Assembly (NCBI GenBank): GCA_037074615.1
Contig: CM073551.1
Coordinates: 22,629,750-22,693,749, forward strand
Length of the DNA: 64,000 nucleotides
Source: Leucaena leucocephala
Taxonomy: Eukaryota > Streptophyta > Magnoliopsida > Fabales > Fabaceae
Direction of reading: 5' to 3'
This document shows, piece by piece, positions 36,073 through 48,100 of the stretch; position 1 is the stretch's first letter; every line of letters starts with the position of its first letter. The translations under genes were made by a program, and so were the position numbers. A model generated the notes under the pieces. The model worked only from the letters and a program-made list of their open reading frames with translations. It did no database searches and was not told the origin of the DNA.

Positions 36073-36898
36073 TATCTCTTAAAAGCCAAACTAAAAGTTT
36101 GGCTTTAGAATCCATATGCTTATGCAAGCAGGCACTCCAACCCAGAAAGGTTGAAAGTGGAAGAAAAGAAGCCTGAGCACTTGTGGATTAGGGCCTATCG
36201 TGTTTAGATTGATAACCCTGACGGACATCACCGAAATCTGTACCTTATTATGCTTGAAGATAGGAATGGATGTTTAAATATATATACATGCATGACTTTT
36301 TTTCAATAACGAAACATAATGTCGTATTTATCATACCCTCTAAACTTTATTTTTTTCAAACTTTGTATTATGTGTAAATAACCCTCTAAACTCTTAAATT
36401 AAGATTATTTATGATTCAAAGTTCAAGGGGTATATATATAATATAGCTTAAATAAAAATGATTAATAGATCTAATATATTTGGAAAAAAATTTAGATAGG
36501 TCTGACATCAGTCTCCCACTAAAATTCATTTTTGTTGAGATTGGAAGGCCATCCGGATGAACTCCAGGGTATAATTCTAAGGCTCATAGAGTATTTATAA
36601 GGGATTTACGAGATCGTCTACTAAAAGAATCTTCACGATGATAATAAGAATCGAACTCACGTCTTTATAAAATATGAGCTCGTTCTTTACTATCTGTGTC
36701 AATTCTCGTTAGCATCAAATTTAAATATAATAAAAAGAATTAGTTTCTCACAAACTAATAATGAATCAATACTAAAAAAACTTGTCACGAGACTCCGAAA
36801 GCTTTGTTTTTTTCCAAAAGAAGTCAATACTATTACTTTCAGGGGCTTGAGCGCTGTGGCTGCTTTCATGGCTGATTTGTTTTTGCCCATACATGCAT
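36073..36898. other. Intergenic DNA
   Basis: No supported gene or repeat with clear borders. Confidence 0.45.
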
Positions 36899-38477
36899 GA
36901 GGACGCATTGTTTGGCTATGAGATTGCAGAATCGATTTTATGGGTAAACCACAGTTTTAAAATATTTCAGCCAAACACCCTAAATTTGGGCACAATCCTG
37001 TTTCAGAGCAAACCATGATTTTACTCTTCAAAACCATGGTTTGGCCAGAATCTGGGGGTAGCAGCTTTTTTATTTTTTGGGTGTGTTTATTGTTACCGTT
37101 GGGCATTTTATTTTCACCTTTTTCCCATTTCTCTCCTGTCGCTTCTCTTTCATTTTCACTTTCCTCTTCTTCCTTCTCCTGCGCCTCTCTCACACTCACG
37201 GCTGCCGCTTCCTCCCACTTGCGCTACTGCTTCTCTTTCGTGAATCCTGCGCCTCAATGCGTCAACTCTCTCCCGACCTGCGGCTGAGGAGCTTGCGTCT
37301 ATTCCTTGCCACTACCGAGCTCGAGTCTGTTCCTGCTGCCACTGCCGAGCTCGCGTCTACTCCTTCACTCGTCTCTATATATATCGATCTGCCAAACTTT
37401 CCTCATCCGCCTCAGGGTATGTTTCTGATACATTCAATCGGTTTCTCTTCATATGTGAGTACAAATATTGAAAATACTAACCTCTCTTTCATGTAGGTAA
37501 ATATTATTTGGTTGATGTTGGTTATCCAACACCAATTGGATATTTGGGTCCATACCAGCGTGAGCGTTATCATCTCCCTGATTTTCGACGTTCATCTAGA
37601 CTGGTTAACCCTAATGAAGTGTTCAATTATGCTCATTCAAGTTTGAGGTGCACAATAGAAAGAACTTTTGGAGTATGGAAAAATAAGTTCGGCATTTTAC
37701 AACGCATGCACAGCTACGACTATCAAACGCAAGTTAAGATTGTTTTTGCAACGATGGTGATACACAATTTCGTTAGAAGAACCTCTATTACTGACCCTAA
37801 TTTCGCGCGAGAGGACGAACACGATGATGAGCCAAAGCAAGATGATGATGGTGATGATGAATATGACTCTTCACGAATACCTGTATCCATCACCTCTTCA
37901 TCTGAAATGGCTCGTCGTCGTGATTTCATACGAGATCAACTTATTTATTATAGACAAGACCAATAGTTTAAGATTGTACATTTTTCTGATGCACCCAGTA
38001 TTTTCCAAGTAATGAAATGTAATTGGACCTTATTATTAACCTCAAATCTTCATGTTAATGAATCATAATAGTATATGTTTTAATTTCTATATACATAAAT
38101 TCTCTTGAGTATATACATTTTTAAATTATCCACATAAGGTCTAAATTAAAAAGTACTATTTAAGTGGGGGGAAATTTAAATGAAGGTGAATATTGTAAAT
38201 TTTTTTCGTACCCCAACACATATGTGTATGTTTTATTGTTAAATCAATTAAATGAAAATTTATAAATAGAATTTATATCCTATATAATTATTATACTTGT
38301 TTATGTCCTTTTTGATAAATTTTCAATAAAAAAGTTATTCTGCTATTAATCATCTAAACATTTATTTTTTTAAAATCAATTTTTTCCCAAAATCTATTAT
38401 TCCATAATCTATTCTCCAGAATCTATTCTTCCCAAAATCTATTCTCTAAAAGCTAATCCAAACACACTCTTAGACCC
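36899..38477 (+). mobile_element. PIF/Harbinger-type DNA transposon remnant
   Basis: The only recognisable coding part is about 37497-37966 on the plus strand. It begins after a TAG acceptor with GKYYLVDVGYPTPIGYLGPY, then RCTIERTFGVWKNKFGILQRM and an acidic tail, ending in TAG at 37964-37966. In this superfamily the Asp of LVD and the Glu of IERTFG are the second and third residues of the DDE catalytic triad. The segment carrying the first Asp and the partner Myb-like gene are missing, so it cannot be autonomous. Upstream sequence is GC-richer than its surroundings. The outer limits are tentative: loosely inverted GTTTGG...GAATNGATTTT-type ends near 36909 and 38470. This resembles a domesticated HARBI1-like gene, but the missing 5' half argues for a dead element. 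Confidence 0.7.
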
Positions 38478-38632
38478 CAATGATGCTAAACAATCCGCGG
38501 CTCTATGGCAAAAAAAACAAAACAAAAACCTCGTATATGCAAAGTTTCAAGAATCCATCATATCTCCAATATTTATACATTCACACCCGGTGTTTTTTCA
38601 TTGGAATAAATTAAATCCCACTATTATAACCT

Positions 38633-39069
38633 GGGAAAATGACAAAAAAAGACCATTTAAAATTCAAAAGGATAAAAAGGGCCTATGAATTTGGAAAAAG
38701 ACAGATTGGGCAAGAGGCCCAATCTGTCATTTAGAAATTACTGTTCATAGTTGCAAATACCATTATAAGAGTTGTAAATACCATTGGCAGAGTTGTAAAT
38801 AAAAAACGAAATTGTATTTTTTACAACTCCGTCAATAATATTTGTAACTCTTGTAATGGTATTTACAACTTTTTTAGTTGTATTTGAATTTCTATAATGG
38901 TATTTACAACTCTACTAATGATATTTACAACTCCCATAATGGTATTTGCAACTGTGAACAGTAATTTGAAAATGACAGATTGGGCCTCCTGCCCAATCTG
39001 TCTTTTTGAAAATTCATGTGCCCTTTTTATCCTTTTAAATTTCAAATAGTCTTTTTTTATCATTTTCCC
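38633..39069. mobile_element. Long-TIR MITE, Mutator-like
   Basis: A 437-bp element made almost entirely of one inverted repeat. Ends are GGGAAAATGA and its complement, and the terminal inverted repeats run about 180-200 bp with few mismatches, sharing AGACAGATTGGGCA and GGCCCAATCTGTCAT. The centre contains repeated GTTGTAAATACCATT-like units. It is flanked by a 9-bp duplication with one mismatch, TTATAACCT at 38624-38632 and TTATAATCT at 39070-39078, the size made by Mutator transposases. A transcript would fold into a long hairpin and could feed small RNAs. Confidence 0.9.
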
Positions 39070-39078
39070 TTATAATCT

Positions 39079-39336
39079 GCCACATTAATTGAAAAATCTC
39101 CGAAAAAAAGTAAGAAGAGTACCTCCCTCCCCCACCACCACCTAAAAATAGTAATAGTAATAATAATAGTAATGCCTCCATATTTCCCAAAAAAAAAAAA
39201 AATGCTTCCTTAATCACTGGATTCAGATCCTATCTATCATTCTATATATAAACAAGAGCTCATCTCACAGTGTCGAGTGTGGGAGAGAGAGAGAAAACGC
39301 CGATTACCCCTCAAGTCAAAGTCTCCCCTTAACTGC
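39079..39336. promoter_or_regulatory. Former promoter of the LOR pseudogene
   Basis: Contains a low-complexity CCTCC/CACCA and TAATAG tract (39121-39173), an A run and a TATATATAAAC box at about 39242-39252, roughly 85 bases upstream of the old ATG. The TATA box and GA-rich leader look well preserved although the coding part is broken. Confidence 0.5.
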
Positions 39337-40928
39337 ATGGCTTACCCACCGGTGCCCTATGCCTCCGCGCCGCCCAACCCGATCGCCGTAATCGGCCCCC
39401 AATACTTTGCTCCTTACCCGGGGGATCTAAGCATTGTGAAGACGGTGATGTCCATCTCCGACGGCAACTTTGTGGTCGCTGACGTGCAAGGCAACGTCGT
39501 CTAAGTTAAAGGCTCTGTCTTAACCCTCCGTGACCGCCGTGTCATGATCGACCCCGCCGGCAACCCATCGTAACCCTCCGCCGCAAGTTTTGTCTTTTTC
39601 CCCGTAGTTGCTTTCTTTCTTTCGTTTTCAGGGGTCCCACTTATCTATCTCCTAGCATTGGTTGGGCCATATGAGTAATATCTTGTCTGGTGGATTGACT
39701 AAATATAGTATTTCATTATTAAGTTTAGGAAATAGTGATGCCACATTCCAACATTATCATTTGATTTTATTGTGATAAAATAATATTAATTACACGTAAA
39801 AATTTAAAAAATTATTTCAACCGGGGGTTCTTCCCCAATTTGTTTAAAAATTAAATATTTAAAATCACTTTTAAATATTACTGATAAAATTATAGTAAAT
39901 ATACCATATATCTTGATTTAATATCATAAACAGGGAAAAGGTAACCTTTTGGTCTTTCGCCCAATTTGGAACTTGGTTCCTATATTTTAATGGGGAAAAA
40001 TTGGTCCTTACGGTTTCAAAACATTAAAAGAAAAGTGGGTCCTCATGGAATATCATATATTTCAAAATACTACTACTTCTGAAACAGATAGATTGAATTT
40101 ATATAATATTTTGAAATCATTTATTTGAATATATTCAAAGTAGGAAGACCATTTGTTTGATATTTTAAGATTATAGGAACCGAATTGATGCCAATTAAAA
40201 TACAAGAATCAAATTGCAAATCAGATAAAAACATTGAGAACAAAAAGTCGTGTTGTGTTTTTCCTCATAAAAAAGAGTCCTTTTTCTATTCCGGTTATGA
40301 AAGATGGCCCTATCAAATTGAAGGAAGTTGAGGATGTTTAACAGTTAATTAGAGAGGCAGCAATACTATATAGCGCATCGATTGTTTGAAGCTCATATGG
40401 ATAAATCATAATCATAGATGTGTATATATAGTAGCAATGAAGAAAGAAAGAATGATGGATGCAGATAATGACGACGCATGACCGATGGCAAGCTTTTAGG
40501 GGGGGAAGCACAGAAGAGAAGGATCTGATATTCCAACTGAAGAGGTCCTCCTTAATCCAATTTAAAACCAAATTAGATGTCTTCTTAGCACATAATACCT
40601 CCACATGTCTGCGACGTCAAGGTCAAAGGTCGTTGGCTAGAACGTTCTTGCATCGTTTACGCCGGTGAGTCCGACACCATGGTCGTCCACGTACGTAGTT
40701 GTCAGACTATGGAAACGATGGATGACTTCATTGATATCTATGCCCACGCATGCTAAGAGCAGTGTTAATTATGGGATGCATAAGAAACATACAGTTCAGA
40801 GTATATTAATAGGGAAAGACAATTTCATGGTGACAGTGTACCCCTACGTGGATTGTGCATTCATAGTGGCTCTCCTTGTGATTCTCGACGAAATTAACGA
40901 CAACGAGAATCACAATTGTTCAGACTAG
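39337..40928 (+). pseudogene. LURP-one-related (LOR15-type) pseudogene
   Basis: LOR proteins are small tubby-like-fold proteins (DUF567). Exon 1 starts MAYPPVPYASAPPNPIAVIG at 39337 and continues KTVMSISDGNFVVADVQGNVV. TAA at 39502-39504 then stops it where the family has Phe-Lys, consistent with loss of 3 bp. The same frame resumes KGSVLTLRDRRVMIDPAG, and a 1-bp loss near 39565-39567 shifts it again. Exon 2 starts at about 40464 (MTTHDRWQAFRGGSTEEKD to KLDVFLAHNT). Another shift at 40598-40610 precedes CDVKVKGRWLERSCIVYAGE. After a GTACGT donor near 40693, exon 3 reads MHKKHTVQSILIGKDNF and VTVYPYVDCAFIVALLVI, with TAG at 40926-40928. Exon order and introns are kept, so this is a decayed duplicate rather than a retrocopy. 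The 39.6-40.46 kb intron holds a possible MITE. Confidence 0.88.
39936..40268. mobile_element. Possible MITE in the LOR pseudogene intron
   Basis: The left part reads like CTTTTGGTCTTTCGCCCAATTTG...CTATATTTTAAT and the right part is a loose inverse (ATTAAAATACAAGAATCAAATTG...). This gives a degenerate inverted structure of about 330 bp. No clear target duplication was found. Confidence 0.35.
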
Positions 40929-42482
40929 TAGTCCTATTATTATGTGCTTGCCTCCCCACTGCTGCCACTCTCAAGACTCTTTTTCGTTGCTTCTTCAGAT
41001 TCTGGTGAAGTGGTCATGTGTGTGTATTGTAATAATGAATGTTTTTGATGTTCTCTATATATCCTTGGAAGCGTTCTTGTTCCTCCCTCTTTTTCTTGTA
41101 TTGCGTTGCCTGTTTTTTTAGAACAAGAAAGTTGTTTTTTACCGCAAAAAATTGAATGCATGTGCTAGCACTCTGACACAAACACATTTCATAATATAAA
41201 TAAGGAGGCATACCCATCTTAGCTAAAGTATAAGATCTCACTGATTAATTTAAGTTGATATAATAAGTTAAATAAATAGTTAATTATAATATATATAATA
41301 TGATCTTCTCAAAACATATATATATATAATATTAGATTATATACTATGTTATAAATTAGATAAATTAGTTTAAAAAAATATTAAATATTAGATATAAAAT
41401 AAATTAAGATATTATATTTAAAATCAAACTCAACATTTAAAATAACTCTTATACTAAACATTGGATGAAATATAATTTAGGTAATGACTAATATAGTATT
41501 CTTCTAGTTATAAAATGTATAATTTATATAACACATTTAGTCTTATATTAAAGACATAATAAGTAATATGTATTCTATATGACCAATGGGTTATTTACAA
41601 TAAAAAGGATTTTAATCACAAATCTATAATTTAAATTTGATGTGAATGTATAAAATGTCTACTTAAATAGCCATAGACATGTAAAAAAAATATGTATTTT
41701 ATATATAGTGTTACTGTTGACTTGCATTCTTGAGCACACTTACAATAAATCTTATAATGGAATTTTTTCAACAATTTAAAAAAAAAAAACGATATAACCC
41801 GCAGGGCAGAGAGTAATACGGGGCGTTTGGTAAGTAGCAGTGCCTCCCCCTTGAAATCGATCACGAATCAGTCCGAACTCCGTACTCAAAAGCAACCCCT
41901 CCGCAGCACCGTCGACGTCGAGTGCTTCCTTCTGCTGCATACTCAATCCTTTCTTATTGTAAGTTCTTCCTTTCTTACTCCGCCCCTTTATTTTCAAATT
42001 AATTACAATCTGCTTCATCTACCACTTGCTTCCTTAGGTCTTGGGGTCTAAATTCCCTTTTGAAACTCTCTGCGTGTTTTCTCTCCTTCGCTTCTTCAGT
42101 TGCTTCCCTCACTGTTTCTCTCTCTCACCTTCTATTTCCGCACCTTATTTTTCTATTCCATTTCCTGCTCACCATACTTAAAATGGTATTACTCTTCACT
42201 AGTTAGTGTTTCTTCTATATTTCAATCCTCAAGAAAATTTGGCTAAGCTTTCTCTTGTTGATTTCTTCAATTGTTTTTCTTTTCCATGTGATCCTGCGCC
42301 TTATTTTATATTCCATTTTCTGCTCACTTTACTTCCACTGATAATATTCTTCACTAGTCGAAGTGCTTGGTCCATATTCCATTTCCAATTCGGCAGATGT
42401 TATCTATAAATTTTTATGGTTGTTATAAAAATTACCTTTTTCCTTTTGTCTTCCAAAGGCCTGTTGGTTCTTAACAAAAGCA
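40929..42482. other. Intergenic DNA and bL32m leader
   Basis: AT-rich from 41240 to 41790, including TA-rich runs. From about 41830 the sequence becomes C/T-rich and looks like a transcribed leader, with a GTAAGTT donor near 41958 and an AAAAG acceptor just before the ATG at 42483, suggesting a 5' UTR intron. No coding sequence supported. Confidence 0.45.
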
Positions 42483-43899
42483 ATGGCCACGAGACTTAAA
42501 ATGCTTAGAAACGCTGGAGGGAGAATGGCTTACATGTTAGGAATCAAAAGGTGGATTCGTTCCAACCTCCATCTTTATCAGGGAGCATTAGCCATGGGGT
42601 TGCACCATCCCAATTTGCTTTGCCCGAGTTTAGTTTTCCTAGTTTCTCTTTTGTTGACCAAAAAAGAAGGTACTCTTTTAACTTATCTTCCACTTACCAT
42701 TTATTGTTCTTAATAGGAACTCCATTCATTTCAAGCTCCCTTTCTTTCCTTCATTTGATTTTACTGCTTGCAGTATCAATCGATATGTTTTGGAAATGTT
42801 ACAGTTTGAGCATGATTGTTCTAGTGTCTTATTTTGCATATTGTTCTATTATTTCATTTTTTATGTTGAATTTGTTTTTTCAATGGCTTTGTACCTCATG
42901 TACGTCTCTCGCCATAAGAGGAATAAGAAATGGACCGAAAGCTTTACAACCTAACCCTGTGATAGTCCGATGCAGGTAATTAAGCTCTAGTTTCTCTCTA
43001 AATAGTTCTATCTGAGCTATGGTTATTATGCTTATAATGTATGGGAAATATTTGGGCTTTTTTTGTTGTCAAATTTGTAGAGTTTTTATATTCTTTTAAT
43101 CTGGTCTATAAATTCCTTTCATTTGGGTGTCTTGCTTCATGAAAATTACTTAATCTTTGCATATATTATGATTTAAGGGTGTGCTCCATTTTTGCTGAAA
43201 ATAGGCAGCTGAAAAGGAGAGTCAGAAAAATGTGGAGCGAAATCTATGCTTGCTTTGTACAATTTAGCAAGCGAATGCAACTTGTTTTCATTCTAACCTA
43301 TACAAAGGGAAAATCAATTCCCAAGGAATTGGCTTGCTGGTGGTGATTATGCATGAATTTCCTTGTCATGGTGTTGATGGTTTGCATTTGATTGACTAGG
43401 GAACGGAGAAGCTGGCTCAAACACAATTCCTAGGCAGGATAAAAACTAAACTTTACCGTCCTACTCGAGTTTTTCTCCCTTTGACTCGCTAACCTCTAAG
43501 ATAGGAGTAACTGACGACTGGTAATAATAATACGGGATCCAGTAAATCGCTACAAATTCATACTAAATCATATTATATATTGTTCTCATTGAATGCCTGA
43601 ATATATTTTATTTAAACAGCCATAATGATTGTAGATACTGTTTGGGGGAAGCTAAAGGGGAAAATGAGGTACAAAGGAATGAAAATACCTGTTATATTTG
43701 TTTAACAAAGAATATGAGTTGAGATCTAACGTATCTTGCAAATTCTCAATAGTTTTTCAAGTGCATGTGTGTTTTTCTGATTCAGCTGTGATTAATACAA
43801 TTCCTCTGCGGGTGTTGCGGCCGTGTGAAGCTTCCGCACTTCTTCTGTTGCAGTGGTAATAGAAGTAATACAGGTGAGCAAAATGGATCGACCAGCTAG
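42483..43899 (+). pseudogene. Mitochondrial ribosomal protein bL32 (bL32m) pseudogene
   Basis: bL32m is a small zinc-ribbon protein of the mitochondrial large ribosomal subunit. Pieces occur in order but in different frames. A targeting-like start MATRLKMLRNAGGRM is at 42483; SLSGSISHGVAPSQFALPEF is at about 42564-42623 in another frame; RGIRNGPKALQPNPVIVRC is near 42919-42975. After a GTAATTAAG donor comes CGRVKLPHFFCCSGNRSNTG, ending in TAG at 43897-43899. Breaks: a frame change at about 42550-42560, about 2 bp lost near 42924 (HKR to GIRNG) and no in-frame AG acceptor before the last exon. The ELMAVPKKK segment is unrecognisable. The Cys pairs of the ribbon are partly kept (VRC, CGCCG, FFCC). 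Introns are present, so it arose by gene duplication. Confidence 0.65.
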
Positions 43900-45190
43900 T
43901 CACGTTGTTTACATCTGAAGAAAGTGTTACTCTAGCCAACGGATTTGTAGTGTTGTGTTGGTTTTATTTCATTTCATTTATTTATTTTCTTGGGTTTGTT
44001 CTTTCTAGGGCAGACCCGTTATTGAACATCACCGTGTTTTTTGTCCTTTGGAAGTGGTGGACGGAAAGAGTTTTAGAATTTTAGAGCTTGTATTTTGCTT
44101 GCATCGGATATTTCTAATAATACAGGCACGGCAAACGGCTAGTTAGATTCCATATCAAGGATGGGGGGAGTATTATTCCCCAAAAAGGTAAAAGTTCAGA
44201 AAAAAAACATCGAATCTCTTGTGAGTCTAATTAGAAGTTTCTTATGGTTAGAACTAGTTACTTGACAAAATATTTAAAATATTTGTAAGTTTTTTATGAT
44301 ATGCCTTTCATTGAAAGTGGGCTTTTCAACTTTATATGCAGAAAAAACAGCTGACGCATTGACTTTTTATTAAAAGTAATTTCTCAATGTTATGATAATT
44401 TTCTCTTTGTTATGTTTTTTTTTTTTGATAAATAACACAACCTTGATATGCTATGCGAGTTAATGTTGCCATGCATTTGATAATTATCATATTTATAGCT
44501 TTCGCCAAAAGTAAACATTAAAAAAAAACACTGAACTCTCCATTCCAATACTATTGTCGTTTTAGTTTTTTTTTTTATCTTCTTTTATAATTAGGCATTT
44601 TACATTAATGATTTTTTTTTGGAATCTATACTCGAATGAAATTTATCGTCAGGTTAAAATTTTGAGTTATAATTGATGCTAGTGAATTCAAGAAAAGCAA
44701 ACGGACCCAAACTTGAATTTAATTACGTTAGCAAAAACAATAATTGAATTTTACAGAAATTACAATCATGGGTGGATGGGCCCCCAAATTTCTGGAGTCA
44801 ATCACGCCTATCGGCAGCACCAGATTATGATTTCACCTAAAAAAATATACACAATAGGCAGGAGTGCGAATGTCACACGGCAGAAAGGCATAACAATAGG
44901 GGATATTTACACAAAGAAAATGACATTATTTTCCAAAGCCTCCGACCAATATTCAGGATTTTTCTTAAGGACTGAATGCAACTGGCTCCCACGGAGGCTA
45001 ATGAATAAATTGCATAAACGATCAGTAGAGTGTGTCGTACCCAATATTTCCGGACGTATTCACAACTGAGCGGTGCTGTAGCATAGCATGATGATTCAAA
45101 CGTGTGCGTGCGTCGAGCTCCTGATATCATGTTTGTTGCAACTCTGCAAAGGAGACACCGAAAAATATACATCATGGGCGATATGTTGAT
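43900..45190. other. Region between bL32m and RAPTOR 3' ends
   Basis: Convergent 3' sides. About 44760-45190 is GC-richer than 44170-44740 and probably holds the RAPTOR 3' UTR. No gene is supported; an open frame at 44713-45069 looks accidental. Confidence 0.5.
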
Positions 45191-48100
45191 TCATCTTGCT
45201 TGGGTGTTCTCATCGGCATAGATACTAACACAAGCATCTGCAGCACCAGCGGCAAGCAATGCTTGGTATGGATGAAAACTGAGACAGCTAACGGAACCAA
45301 TTTTCTGGGCCATTAAGGTTGGATAGTATCTAATACAGCCTAGCTGATCACCCTCCAGGCTGAAGACTTTGATGATTTGTTTGGCTGAACCACTGGCAAT
45401 AATCGGGGCATGTCTATGTACAGCTAAAGCTGTAAGTGAGCCCCTGTGAGCATCAATAGTGAGATAGGCATCTGTCTGATTTCTGATATCAAGGAATTGT
45501 ATATCCCCTGCCTGAGAAGCACTGACAATCTGAAGGGGAAAACGCATGCCATATGATTTCATTTCCATGTTAAATCAAAATTCATAGGTTGCAGGACATT
45601 ATTCCAAAAAACTGTAGCAAGATGCTCCTCTTACCTTTCCTGGGTCTAGTCCAGGTTGAAAGCTGATCCCCACAACTCTTTCTACTCTTTGTGCGTGGGG
45701 CCGTAATTTACAGACAACCCTAAGAACATCATTTTACAGCAACAAAGATTAGAAAGGCATCAAGAGGCTACGAGATACATCATTCTAGTACAAATTGAAA
45801 TAGACAGGTCAAAGTACTAAGATACATCTAACCATAGAGAAAAGAATATAAAACAGAAGCCAACAATTATGAAAGGAGAAATTCATTAATCTGAAATGCT
45901 TACATTTCCGGTGTCCTGACATCATAGAGTCTCACAGAACCATCAACAAATCCAGCTGCAAATTGTCCCCCGTGAACTTGAGACGCAGCCTGAATATAAT
46001 ATATGATATATCAATGAAACAGGATTTGGATGTGTGAGCAGTGTAAGACATGCAGTGCAAAATAAAACTGGAAGATAAAGGCATAAAGACAACGTGATTT
46101 GTTCAAAGATTTGATGGGAAAGACCAAGTAGATTCAGAATATTGTAACAAGCTTAATTTTCAGCTTTGGAACAGAAACCTCAAGTGGCATCAGAATTTAT
46201 AGGACAAATTATAACCAGGAATGAGAGATAAGTCAACTAAGAGAACATAAAGCGGTTAATTAAAATAAATCAACCAAGAATTTGGATAAGTATCTGATTA
46301 ATCTGATTCACCATTATATAACTATATTAAAATGCATATTTTAATAATGATCTATAGTGTAAATTTATGTTTGATATTTCTTAGAAAAATATACTTGTAC
46401 TTCAAAGCAGCACCTTTGTAATTCCTCTCAAATTTATGGATAAAGGCTGAAAAAAATGCATGCATATATAAATTCATGTATGTGTGCTTGTAATGATTGA
46501 AGCGAATGGATCCACAAGATATCTGTGATTTGTTAGATTGGTCCAGAGCCATATCTATTAATCCAATTCCCAAATCCATTTGTTCTATACATTTCATGAT
46601 TTCAATGGGTGGAAGGACATACAACTTAACACCATTTGGGTTGGGGTTATTTGGAGTGGAGGGCAGCTCGTTTGGATTAAGAAAAATGGAGGGGTGCACT
46701 GTAACTATCTCCCCTCCCCTCCCTTCCTAAACCAAACAAAAAATCATTAAAATCACTCCCCTCCTCTCCCCTTGAATCAAACAAAGGATTATTAAAATCC
46801 CTCCCCTCCCATTTATTGAACCAAATAGGGGGTTTAATGGACCAATGATAGATAATCAGATCATGGATAACAATTGCCATTCATATGCTAACTAGTTGTT
46901 TCTTAGGGTTAGGGTTAGGGTTTTTATTTTTTAATATTGTTTTTAGCCATTATGAGAAGGAAACCTAAGTAAAATGACCACAATAGGAAGAATTTGCTAC
47001 TGGCGAGGACAGGAACTGCATGGGTATTGGGTTTGGAATTCCATGACTACAGCACACAACAGATTTTTCTAGAAAGCAGATATTGCGGTGGTTATCTACA
47101 GGGCTTCTCGAGGTGATGCTAATTTACAGATTAATAATACTTGGAGGTGGCATCTACAGGCTATTTGTGTGGAAACATCAACATCGCCCATACTTCACAT
47201 GCTATCAGCCGTAAAGTTTCCATGCTAAGATAGTTTACAGAAGTATAGCCAAGAAATAATAACCAGGGAAACAAAATAAAATGACTGAGGCTTACCAAAG
47301 CGGAAATGCTACAATCTGATGATAAAGGTATAGGATTAACAAGCTGCTCTTTATCCAAATCCCAATGCATAATAGAGGATATGTCACCTGAAGCATACTA
47401 GAGAAATAACAGGGAATAAGATCATCAAAGGAATCATCACAATAAAAACATGTGATCAGAAATAGCGATTCATTGGAGCACGGAAGATGTTCCATGCTCC
47501 CCAGAAGTTCAAAGAGAACTGTATACCAGATAACCACTTTGTTGTTGCCAATCAACAACAGCATTCAAACTCAGTACACCAGGTTTGTGACCCTGAATTG
47601 AAGAAAAAGCAGTGACAAGCTTTTGTTTACCCTTCAAGGTATAATCTTTCCAAATTCGAATATTTCCATCAGCTGCATCACAACAAATAAATAACAAATT
47701 TAGAGTTCAGCATATTTATACGACAAAAAAAAGTGCAAAAAACAGAAATGGAGAATAATACATGAAGCAGCTAGAAGCAAGCTATCATCAAGCTCATTTA
47801 CAAGGCACAGCTTAGAAATTCCTTTGTCAGGAAAATCGTGAATGTCAAAACTGTTCAGAAGTGTTGCTTCTTCATAATTCCATACTCTGCACAAAAATCC
47901 AAAGAACATTTATCAACAATAATAATCAAAATGGCATAACTCAACAAATAACAGCAATTACATTCATCACGACTACAAGATTAATCTGTAAGCCAGTCAA
48001 TAAAATGAATTCCTATTTTCTACAAAATTAAAATAGGAATGGCATGCATTTGTTTAGCTACCAAAATAATGAGTAAAATACTCTAACCACTATTCTGTTT

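Noticed and set aside
27000..37000. A NAC target gene of miR164 next to the MIR164 locus
   Set aside because: I looked for the complementary site and for NAC-domain coding sequence and saw neither.
37077..37496. Hydrophobic open frame upstream of the transposase fragment
   Set aside because: Phe/Leu/Ser-rich translation of a pyrimidine-rich tract. It does not continue the transposase frame and lacks the expected Asp motif.
40940..41241. Reverse-strand frames after the LOR pseudogene
   Set aside because: Overlapping frames of biased composition with no motif; probably former 3' UTR sequence.
44713..45069. Open frame of 118 codons downstream of RAPTOR
   Set aside because: No family resemblance; it lies where the RAPTOR 3' UTR is expected.
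46903..46920. Ancient chromosome-end fusion marked by a telomeric repeat
   Set aside because: Only three TTAGGG units, not the usual plant heptamer, inside an intron of a conserved gene; too short to support a fusion.
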